From Salvia splendens (lineage: Eukaryota; Streptophyta; Magnoliopsida; Lamiales; Lamiaceae), in the NCBI RefSeq assembly GCF_004379255.2, contig NC_056042.1, positions 14,245,901 through 14,309,900 on the forward strand: a stretch of DNA of 64,000 nucleotides, given 5' to 3'. The position numbers and the translations under genes are program-made. Shown piece after piece: positions 45,869-56,025 of the stretch (positions are counted from its first letter, which is position 1; each line of letters opens with the position of its first letter). Below the pieces are notes generated by a model, which saw only the letters and a program-made list of their open reading frames with translations, did no database searches and was not told where the DNA came from.

Positions 45869-47499
45869 TGAAGTGAGTTGGGCCTGCCTCTCGACTCTAA
45901 TGTCGAATGACTAGACTCAGGAGTAAGCAAGTGTGCACATATGAGAATTAATGCAAGGCTCGGTCCAGACACAACGCTCCTTAAATCCACTGGATCACTG
46001 GGTCCAGGAACTCAAGAGAACTACAGTGTTTTTGTCGTTGGACACACTCGACTCCCCTTCAAAAAATAAATCCCTCAACCCGAATACTATGAATTAGTAT
46101 AGGGAAGTGGGGTCGATCCCACAGAGATGGATTCGCAGGGTAGTGCTAAGAGACTATGGAAACAAACGGCTGCTGCCACGCAAAGGGGTTGAGATTTTAA
46201 CTACCACTAGATCTAGGCAAGAAATGTAAACGCTAGACCTAGGACACAGAAAACTTACTGGAATCAGACATCAAATCCGAAAGACACAATCACTTCCTTG
46301 ACTGAGTAAATAACTAACTGATTGAGACTAGGCAGAAAGAATAAAACAGCGGGGAACATGATTCCAAATATAGCAAGTACTGTAAAAAGCTGCAGATAAC
46401 AGATCAGCTCCAGCTAGCTTCGCGTGCAAAGTTCCTAACAGATTCAGAAACGCAAATGCAGAAAACAGAGCATACTTCCAGATTCGAACAGAATATAGAA
46501 ATTGAGATGCCGGAAACTTGCTACGAATCGGAAATAAACCAGATCTACGTAAACTAGGCGAAATGAAATGAAAACACGTAAGCTAGGCATGAAATTTAAA
46601 CACTCCTGCTCAGAATCACATCGGACGCTTAATCCACTCCGGATCCAAGCAATCCAAACTCAACAATCAACTAAATCAACTCCATAACTCCGATTCTAAC
46701 AGATCTGCTCCGATCACCGCCAAATTCAATCAATCAAGAACAATCTGCAAACAAATCACAAACTCCAGCAAAACCTAACCTCCGATTCATCCAAAAACAG
46801 AACCATTCTTCAGATCCAAACGAAAAATATCAGCAAATAATCAGAAACCAACTGCAAAAAAAATAAACAACTCCGACAATCCAACTCGAAATCAAGGGAA
46901 CTCAACCAGCAAACCAGAAATGAACACAATAGACATAAGCGAAAGTAAAATCTGGAATAAAACAGGAAATATTGGTTAACAAAAGAAAACCGAGCTTCGA
47001 ACAGCGAAGCTCGGTGGAATCAGTGTAAACAGCAACGGAAATGTAAATTGTTTCTTCGCCCTTGAACTAGGACGGTGTTACAACCCTCGAACCACTCTCA
47101 GAAAGCTAAAATGTGAACCCCAGCCAAGTGCTAACTGGAATCTCTCGCGAATTTGGAGTCAAGTGTGTGGAAAGGTGAATCGAGCAAGGGGCTGTTAGTG
47201 AGGCCTCCACCCGAGAAGGTCCCTCCAGCCTGCATGCTTCTCCCTTTTATAGATGCGGACATAGCCTTTTAGAGTTTTCGTAGAAATCCCTATTCTACCC
47301 TTCAACTCCGAGGCTTCCTCCGTCTAGCAATTTTCTTCCAATTGTTCACCCTTTCGCTAGTTTCCTAGGACCATGCAAGCGTCCTCTTCTTTTCCTGGAT
47401 CTGGCGAAAAACTTCACATACCTGACTTAATTCAATGCGTTAGACCCAGTAATTTCATGGCATGATCCCCTAGACCGATGCATGAAATTAGCCTTATCA
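45869..47499 (-). repeat. 5' LTR of element II
   Basis: 1631 bp, TG...CA, TATA (minus CTATAAAAGG) at 47252-47243, hairpin at 46989-47015. About 1% different from the 3' copy by eye. Confidence 0.95.
47243..47252 (-). promoter_or_regulatory. TATA box of the element II 5' LTR
   Basis: CTATAAAAGG on the minus strand. It should drive genomic RNA synthesis of the element from the 5' LTR. Confidence 0.7.
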
Positions 47500-48060
47500 T
47501 TGGTCAAACAAATCATCAATCCTCGGCAGTGGGTACTTATTCTTCAAGGTCATCTTGTTGAGTTCACGATAGTCGATGCAAATCCTCATCGTTCCATCCT
47601 TTTTCTCTACGAACAACACAGGCGCTCCCCACGGTGACACACTAGGTCGAATGAATCCCAAATCGAGAAGTTCTTGCAACTGAATCTTCAATTTAGCCAA
47701 CTCTTTAGGAGCCATTCGGTATGGTGTTTTCGATACTGGTGCAGATACGGGTTCTAAGTCGATGGTAAACTCCACTTGTATGTCAGGCGGTGGTCCAGGC
47801 AAAGTTTCAGGGAACACATCGGTAAAATCTCGTACTACTGCCACGTCTTCCACTTTCAAATCCTTCTTTTCTTCTCCGTTCAAGTACACGAGATACGCCG
47901 GACGCCCTTTTCTTATCATCGTAGTTGCTTGTAAAGCAGAGATTATGGAGGTTCGTCGGTACAAAGAAATCCCATACAAGATAGTCGGCTCGTCGCCAGG
48001 GGCTCGAAAAGAAATTTGCCTCTCCTTGCAAAAGTTGCATCAAGAACTCAGAATATGTAT
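47500..48060 (-). pseudogene. Element III pol, 5' part: protease-RT linker and RT start
   Basis: It reads [10 protein letters not shown], then [17 protein letters not shown], the linker [42 protein letters not shown] and [13 protein letters not shown], ending at the TTGGT target where element II entered. The remainder continues at 33516. The protease active site and all of gag are absent upstream, so a deletion preceded or accompanied decay. Confidence 0.85.
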
Positions 48061-50647
48061 CAAGAACGCAAACTTTAATCAAACAGTCTTAACTTGGACA
48101 TGAACCGATTTCGAATTGTAACAATTGGTTATGATCATCCCCACAGAGCTTGAAAGAACATAAGATAGGTCATGAATATGGGATGTAATCGAATTAATGT
48201 CAATTCTCATAGTAGGCTACCAAACAAGATAATTCAGTTGTTCGACCAAATTTGAAAGGTCAACACATCAATGGATAATGACTTAAAGGGTTGAGGAAAA
48301 AAAATGATCAGTTGCATGAGGATTGAGAAATGTAGGCAGTTGTCACAAAGCGGTACTGCTCATGGTTCAACAAAAATCATAATATGGAATGATAGAATCA
48401 CATCAATGGGTTCATAGGTTTGTGAAAGGCAACCAAAGTCAAATGGGCTTTTGAAAAAAATCAAGTGGTTTAAGTTTGTAAGGCAAGATAAAAAATATAG
48501 GCCTTAACTTCGTTTTGTAAAAAGAAAGGTTCTATTATGGAAAGAATACATATAGTGGAACTGAACCAAAAAGATTTCACTATATGAGAAAGAATTTGAC
48601 ACAGACATTGTTACAAAATGAAAAGCTGAACAAAAGTTCAAAGAAGAATATCCTATAGAAAACATGTCTCCGAAACGTGCCTATATTGAAGGACATGACT
48701 GCAAGCAGCTTTAGGAATGAAGTTCAATAGCAAAGGCTCACAAAGTCAAAATATTGTTCGTATAAATAATAAGTCAAAGAAGACTACAATCAATCCAATT
48801 GTCCAAAGTTATGAAGGCAACACCAGTTTCCAAGAATTGAAAGTGAGTTATGACTCAATGGAGGAAAAGAAATAATATGCATCACTTGCAAGGGGTGAAT
48901 GAAACAAGCTGTTAAATAGACAATGGCTCACGGTTATTTGAAAGGTCCTGAAAAATAACTTCTTAGAATCCAAGTAAGAACTATTGATTAAAATAGTTTG
49001 TTATAACTATTAAAGTCGCACCACCTAGTTCATCTTTCGCAAGCCGAGACTGGTAACATCGCTCTAAGAACTGTGGATTCCACGCTGAGATTCTTCGTGT
49101 CAATGCCACTAATAATGATAGTCGGAGTCCATATCTTCATAAATTTCTCTGCATGTCATAATGATTATCCTCGTAGGATATTGTTGGCATCCTCGTGCTC
49201 CTTAGCAGGGTATGAAGATCATCTCCATCGTGTTTCCACTTACGCAAGATTACACTCTACTAATTTAAATCGCGAGTATGATCGCTCGTCGTTGCATGAA
49301 AATATCACCTAGCTTCAGCTCTTCTTGTCTCGCACCTTGACTTAAGAGTTTGCCTCAACTTTCATATTATCGTACGTTTCATTGCTCAGAGAAGCGATAG
49401 TTAAGTTTTCAACTTAGAACTACGATTCGCACGGTGAACTAGGCTTATATTTTAGGTACTCTAAGTTCACAATACAATTCATCATCTCATAGATCATCAT
49501 CTACCACAATTTACGTCATTCATACCCCAAGACAAACAGACAACATTTTCTCATCTCATAGCAAAACACTTTCGAACTTCACAATTATATTCAAAACTTT
49601 TGAAACAAAATTTCTTTACAATTTCACACCTTCCTAAATTTTTTTTTCCACATCTCAATTTTAAAGTAAAAGTTTTGACTCAAACTAAAACGTTCTTTCG
49701 CATCAACTTTCATCACTCGTATAAAACACTCCATAGAATAACGCATCATACTTCGCACCTCATAACATATATAACATCACACTTCCATGGCTCAATTTTC
49801 CAATCGAAAAGGTAATTTTTTTTTGAACAATTCATAAACACAACATTTTCCATTCATCAATTAATTTTCCCAAAAGAAAGAACTAACATGTTTTCATTTA
49901 AAGTTCAAAGATATTTTTTTTTCTTTCAAAAATAAAATTCCAACAACATTCCACAATATAAACATTTTTTCTCAATCAAACTCCACTAGAACAACTAGTC
50001 ATTAATATTACAAAACATCAACCACAAAATCCTTTTTCCATTTTTTTTATACATATCAAACCATGCAAATCTTTCAAAACTCATAACACATTTGTATTCC
50101 GAACAAAACACTCATGTACTTCATCTATAAGTTTGAAACAACATTTTTAAATTACTCTTTTTTTTTTCAAAAATTTCAACATACTCAAAACAACTCATCA
50201 ACCTTCATCCTTCATGTAAAACACTCCATCATCCTATGTTCACATGCTCACGTCGTAGTACATTCACACATATAACACATACTTAGGTCATCATACCAAA
50301 CTTGCTCATGTCCCACATAATCTTACTATAACAATATCATATTCGCACATACAACACATGCTTAGATCATCTTGTCTATTATACCCATATTCCACATAGT
50401 CATATCGTCACAATTCATCTTTACGCATAACATTCATTCACATGCGTACACTTGCCCAAAACATCATCATATCATCATCAATTTCATGCATCGATCTCAC
50501 ATGCTTGCAACAACTTAAAACATACCTCACTTTCTTTGGTTGAGCGCGATGCTTTGGATGTTGAGCCTTCGTGACACTTTTAGTTTATGGTCTACTATTC
50601 TAGACTTAAGGTGAAAGAAGATTCTCGGACCAGAGTGAAAGAACGAA
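48061..50647 (-). other. Element III 5' leader (2.6 kb, no gag)
   Basis: No coding frame. The part nearest the PBS (50647 to about 49220) aligns with the leader of array A, including GCTCAACATCCA, a donor-like AGGTATG (about 50527-50521), CAACGACGAGCGATCATACT and CTTGCGTAAGTGG. The start codon used in A (CATGAAGG) reads CACGAAGG here. The remainder to 48061 is AT-rich and of unknown origin. Confidence 0.6.
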
Positions 50648-50659
50648 GCTCTGATACAA
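50648..50659 (-). other. Primer binding site (initiator tRNA-Met), element III
   Basis: The minus strand reads TTGTATCAGAGC, one base from the standard TGGTATCAGAGC found in array A. Confidence 0.85.
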
Positions 50660-50662
50660 CTC

Positions 50663-50971
50663 TGTCACGACCGCCCATACTAGGGGTATGATAAACGAGG
50701 AGATCGTGACCACAGAATAACAATAAAAACAACATTTAAGGATGACAGTTTATATGAAAAACTTCATTAGCTTAAAAGAATAATATTTTAGTTTAAAGAA
50801 ACTTAATGTCATAAATTCATTATTAATTAGCAAAGACTTATAGTAAACGATTTTTCAAAGGAAGTGGCGGGGAAAAATAAATATCAAAATCCAATTAATT
50901 TCCGAAAGAACAAAGGTTTTAGTTTACGAAAAACCGTTTTAGAGTAACGAAGTAAACAACAAATTAACGTC
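50663..50971 (-). repeat. Element III 5' LTR, interrupted
   Basis: It matches 27422-27731 with roughly 3% difference. It is cut at 50971 by a plus-strand LTR; the missing 3.1 kb must lie beyond 64000. Confidence 0.85.
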
Positions 50972-51223
50972 TGATAAGTCGTATTCTAGGCCTTGGTTAC
51001 TGGTGAGTATGATGTGCATATTTGAACTTTATCTGCAAAACAAGTTGCTTAAGCGTGCAGGTTGAGTGTTCTAGCCAGTAGGCAAAGCTTCAGATACTTC
51101 AGGTGAAAAGGGCGTCAGGACGATTACGTACTGACCAGTATACATGCAAAAATGGCTCGAGATGGAGAAGAAGGATAGCTGGGACTGATCAACCACAATT
51201 AAGGGCAAAGAAGTCATCTCACC
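50972..51223 (+). repeat. Athila-like LTR, 5' portion, split by array A
   Basis: It begins TGATAAGTCGTATTCTAGG directly after the broken LTR of element III. The TGATAAG start is shared with the other Athila LTRs here. It resumes at 63442. The left target pentamer is ACGTC (50967-50971). Confidence 0.6.
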
Positions 51224-53850
51224 TGTAACATCCCAAAATTTTGTGACTTTTATTTAATAAGTTGATTTGGGATTTCAATTATGAAACTTTCGTTTCTATG
51301 TGATTAAGTGTTTTGCGTGAAATAAATTTTCGTGGTTAATGTGGAATGATGAGCTTGATGTTTTATATTTTCCAAGGTGGGGAAATAATTAATAGGATCG
51401 TGCATTTATATTTTTCGAGCCAATTCATTGGAATTTTCGGCCCTCCTATTTATTGGAAATAATATTTTCTTTCTTGGATTTAATTAATTGCTTTGGGATA
51501 TTTATCCAAATTAAAATCCAATTAAATCTTACCATATCTTGTCAAATCTCTCCAACCACCAAATCTATCAATATCTATCAATTTTGCCTATAAATACCCC
51601 ACACATTTTTTTTCTTCTCTTCCTCTCCTTCTCCACCAATTCTCCACCAATCCTTTGTTCTTGCATCAATTTGGAGTTGGAAATTCAAGATTCATCGAAG
51701 AATCGCATCAATTATCTTTCCTACCGATTGTTTTTGAACAAGAAAGGTATATTTGAATTCTCTTTCTCATTTTTTCCATTGAATCCTTGTTCTTGATTCC
51801 CTCATGCATATAGTGAGTGTAGGAATCATATATCGCATAATTAATCGGTGGGAAATTGTGTTTTGTATGAGGAGATTTGTGAATATGCGATTTTGAATGA
51901 ATATGTGTGAAGTTTGAATGATTCATTGGTGAATGATGTGTGATTATATGAGAACATGATTATGAGAACCTTTTTAAGCATGATTGTGTGTTATAAGCAT
52001 GAAAAATTGTATTTGGCTGATTGAGGAAGAAACCCTAATTTCAAATTTGTGAGCCTGAAATCTGTGACGTTCGAACAGCGGTTTCTGATATGTAATTGAC
52101 CTAGCAAATGATCTAATTTTGATATGAAAATTTTACCGAGTAAATTTCAAGGTGTTTTCTGTGTTTCTGGTGAATTTCAGCCCGTTTTGTCGAAAAATGG
52201 ATTTTTAATAAATGTTTGAAGTTGACTGCGCAATTCTGCCAGAAACTCGTATTCTCGCCAAGAATGTTTCGTTTTCTGTTTGACTGACCAAATGACCTAC
52301 GATTGATGTGATTCTTGAACTAGATCAAAATTTGAAGTGTCTTCTGAGTCGTGTTAAATTTTCAGCCTTTTTGGGAATTGGATGAATTTATGGTGAATTG
52401 TTCAAATGAACTGCGCAGTGCTGTCAGAAATTGTATGTTCCGACCAGAGAGTTTAATATGTGATATGACTGACTAAATGACGTGATTTTCGGTGTGAAAA
52501 TTTTCATGGATGAACTTGAATGTGCCCTCTGTATTGTGACCAAAATTTAGTTTCATATGAGGTCGGGTGAATTTATAGCGATTTTTACAAAACGGTCGCG
52601 CGGTTCTGCCAGTTTTTTGCCTTGTTAAAATGACACCTAGTTTCAAGTTTAAAAGTATTATATGATGCATGTTTGTCCAAGGAACGTGTTTAAATGTTGA
52701 AATCACTTGTGATAAATTGGAATGTGTTACGTGTGTCTTTACACCTTTGTGACGTATGTTGGGTTGGGGAGAAAAACGATGAGAGAGAAAACGATAGGAC
52801 ATGCATAGTAAAATGTTGTTGTGGAAGGCTGACTTGTGTTGTCATTGACAAGGGTGTTGTGTACTCGTGAACTCGAGGATCGAGAGTTGCTATAAGTTGG
52901 GTTGTGAATTTGCTAAGCGATCGAGGTGGGCTTTCTTTTCAAACCTCTTTATTTTTCCGAAAATATGATGTGGTGTTATAAGGGTGGTTTAAAGTGTTAT
53001 GTCATGCCGTGATTGTTTTGATGTTGAGATTTTTGCCTGATGCCTAGTTCGTTTGAGCTTGCTCCGTTAGGCTATAGGGCTATGTTGAGATTGTGCTTGA
53101 TGCCTAGTTTGTGAGTTCGCTCCATTAGGCTATAGGGTTATGATAAACGAATTCGGGTCTGAGTAGGGCCGCAAACCCTATCAGGCAGAGGGGATCGTGA
53201 GCCGTCCTTGCTAGTCGGCCGGTCTCGTGGGCGAATAGTGTGACCACACTTTCGTCGCACTATGGTAAGAGGATGTGATTGATTGATTGATGTGGAAAAT
53301 GAGGAGATAAATTTTCTGGCCAGACTTGGATTTTTGTGTTCTCGTGATATTTCTTACTATATAAAACTCGAGATCACTGGTATGGATGACATAACTGTTA
53401 TAAAATGTTTTCGGCATGAGCCCATTGAGTACAACAAGTACTCAGCCCTGCATTTCTTTTTAAAATTTTGCAGGTTGAGCGGGATGTTGTGATGGATGTT
53501 GAGTGAGCTTTAGGAATTCCCGGATGCGTCGTGTCTTCATACATGGGCGTCATCCTATGACTCTCCTTTGATACTTGTTTTTCCACTGCCTTGTTTCGAA
53601 TCGTTCTTGATAAAGTCTTTCATTTTTTTCCCACACTACGTTATGACATTATTTACCTTGAGACATTAATCTGTTGTTTAACTATTCGATAGACCAAAAT
53701 ATTTCTTTTTGAAGTTAATTGGGTTTTCATATTCAATCTCGTCCTTTATTGTAGTCTTTCATTGCGTCCCTCTTTTCTTCCCCGCTCCTTGTCCCTTCCC
53801 TAGTCACGATTTCCCCGTCTTTACTATCCTTAGTGAGGGCGGTCGTGACA
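51224..53850 (+). repeat. Array A LTR 1
   Basis: TGTAACATCCC...GGTCGTGACA, 2627 bp. TATA (CTATAAATAC, 51589-51598). It has a 16-bp segment (TTGGAGTTGG region, about 51669-51686) that LTRs 2 and 3 lack, and lacks GTGTACA-type bases after ATCAGGC near 53185. Confidence 0.92.
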
Positions 53851-53853
53851 AAG

Positions 53854-53865
53854 TGGTATCAGAGC
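53854..53865 (+). other. Primer binding site (initiator tRNA-Met), array A copy 1
   Basis: TGGTATCAGAGC, 3 nt after the LTR end; identical in copy 2 at 58645-58656. Confidence 0.95.
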
Positions 53866-54773
53866 TTTGTTCTTTCGCTCTGGTCCGAGAGTCTTCTTTT
53901 ACTTTGAGTCTAAGTTAGTGAACCCTTATTGACTAGAAGTGTCATGAAGGCTCAACATCCACAACATCACGCTCAACCAAGGAAAGTGAGGTATGTTTTA
54001 AGTTGTTGATGAAATGTGTGAACGATGTATAAAATTCACGATATGATGAGGATGTTTTGGGCAAAAGAATGCATGAGCATGTAATTACGTGATGATGTGA
54101 GGTTATTTTCATGTTGAAATTCGAGAATAAATGATATGATGACATACATATGTTGAATGTGAGCATGATGATTTAAACGCGTGTATTATGGGTGAAAACA
54201 ATATTGTGATAGTGTAGAAGTGTGATGTTATGTATGTTATGAGGTGCGAAGTATGATGCGTTATTCTATGGAGTGTTTTATACGGATGATGAAAGTTGAT
54301 GTGAAAGTACGTTTTAGTTTGAGTCAAAACTTTTATTTTTTAAAAGTGAGATGTGGAAAATTTTTAGGAAAGTGTGAAGGTGTAAAGAAAATTATTTCAA
54401 AAGTTTCGAATATAATATGAAGTTCGAAAGTGTTTTGCTATGTGATGTGAAAATGTGGTGTGTTTATCTTGAGGTATGAATTACGTAAATTGAAGTAGAT
54501 GATGATCTATGAGATGATGAATTGTGTTGTGAACTTAGAGTGCCTAAAATATAAACCTAGTTGACCGTGTGAATCGTAGTTCTAAGTTGAAAACTTAACA
54601 ATTGCATTTCCGAGCAATAAAACGTACGAGGATATGAGAGTTTAGGAAAACGCTTAAGTCAAGGTGCGAGACAAGAAGAACCGATGCTAAGAGATATTTT
54701 CATGCAACGACGAGCGATCATACTCGCGATTTAAATTAATATAGTTTAATCTTGCGTAAGTGGAAGCACGAAG
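53866..54773 (+). other. Array A leader, copy 1
   Basis: It contains a short frame from ATG 53944 (MKAQHPQHHAQPRKVR) that runs into AG|GTATGT at 53991, a good splice-donor match. After that there is no frame until the deletion junction at about 54761-54773. Copy 2 occupies 58657-59566 with the same features. Confidence 0.6.
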
Positions 54774-55981
54774 ATGTATCGAGATTTGAAGCAACAGTTT
54801 TGGTGGAATGGAATGAAATGGGACGTAGCGTCATATGTGGAACGATGTCTAGCATGCCAACAAGTGAAGGCCTTACACCAACGGCCATATGGGAAGTTAC
54901 AACCGCTTGAAATTTCAGAATGGAAGTGGAAGCATCTAGCTATGGATTTCGTGACGGGTTTGCCAAAGTCACAGAAGGACAACACTGCGATTTGGGTGAC
55001 CATTGATCGACTTACAAAGAGCGCGCACTTCTTACCGATTAAGATTACTTATGGCGCGGACAAGTTAGCTAGGCTCTACGTGAATGAGATTGTGCGTTTG
55101 CATGGAGTGCCAAAGACTATTGTGTCCGACCGCGATACGAAGTTCACATCGAAGTTTTGGACGAGTTTGCAGCGCGAATTGGGCACGCAACTGAATTTCA
55201 GCACCGCTTATCACCCGCAATCGGATGGGCAGTCAGAGAGGACGATTCAAACGCTTGAGGATATGCTGCGAGCCGTTGTTCTAGATCGAGGGGAAGGTTG
55301 GGAAACTGTTCTACCGTTGGTTGAATTCGCCTACAACAATAGCTACCAAGCGACGATCGATATGGCTCCGTATGAAGCCTTGTATGGAAGGAAGTGTCAA
55401 TCCCCACTTTTTTGGGATGAAGTTGGCGAGAGGAAGATGTTAGGCCCCGATGCGATAAAGGAGATGACCGAAATTGTGCATCAAATCCACGCAAGGATCA
55501 AGGAAGCTCAAGATAGGTAGAAGTCGTATGCCGACGTGTGTCCAACGGAAATCAAATTCGACGTCGGTGACAAAGTGTTCTTGAAAGCATCCCCGACGAG
55601 AGGAGTTGTGAGGTTTGGAGTGAAAGGCAAGCTAAAACCGCGTTTCGTAGGACCGTACGAGATTATCGATGAAGTAGGCCCTGTAGCGTATCGTTTAGCG
55701 TTACCTCCCAGCTTTGGGAACGTGCACAACGTGTTCCATGTGTCGCAGTTGCGCAAATACGTGTTCGACCCCAAACATGTAATTCATCAAGAGGAAGTGG
55801 TCTTAACCCCGACATGAGCTACGAGGAAAGGTCCGAGGCAATTCTAGATCGAAAGGTACAAGAGTTACGAAACAAATCGATAGCGTCCGTGAAGGTGTTG
55901 TGGAAGCACCATGGTCCCGAGGAAGCCACGTGGGAGATTGAAAATAAAATGAAAGAAAAGTTTCCCGAGTTATTTTTGTGA
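54774..55981 (+). pseudogene. Integrase end plus chromodomain, array A copy 1
   Basis: The frame opens MYRDLKQQFWWNG within the integrase zinc region (CLACQQVKAL). It includes core motifs (AMDFVTGLPKSQ, TIVSDRDTKF, SDGQSERTI) and GRKCQSPLFW, then hits TAG after EAQDR (55518-55520) where element III has Lys. It resumes (KFDVGDKVFLK, GPYEIIDEVGP), loses one C near 55811, and continues in another frame through the chromodomain (WKHHGPEEATWE) to TGA 55979-55981. Gag, protease, RT, RNase H and the first part of integrase are deleted. Confidence 0.9.
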
Positions 55982-56013
55982 GACGATCAAATTTCGGGAC
56001 GAAATTTCTTTTA

Positions 56014-56025
56014 AGAGGGGAAGGA
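56014..56025 (+). other. Polypurine tract, array A copy 1
   Basis: AGAGGGGAAGGA immediately before LTR 2; the same tract precedes LTR 3 at 60807-60818. Confidence 0.85.

Larger units (their letters stand above)
33517..47499 (-). mobile_element. Athila-type Ty3/gypsy element II, nearly complete
   Basis: Minus-strand order: 5' LTR 47499-45869, tRNA-Asp PBS, gag-protease 45774-42352, RT-RNase H-integrase 42351-39763, spacer, 910-codon frame 39162-36430, long 3' noncoding region, 3' LTR 35147-33517. Both LTRs are 1631 bp, and TTGGT is duplicated at the edges. By eye the LTRs differ at about 17 positions with no indel (about 1%), so it is a recent insertion. Integration split the RT gene of element III. 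RT motifs, PBS and the extra frame downstream of integrase all fit the Athila clade. Confidence 0.95.

Noticed and set aside
54774..55520. 248-codon integrase frame as a functional truncated gene
   Set aside because: It lacks the start of the integrase zinc region, ends at a nonsense codon shared by both copies, and arises at a deletion junction.
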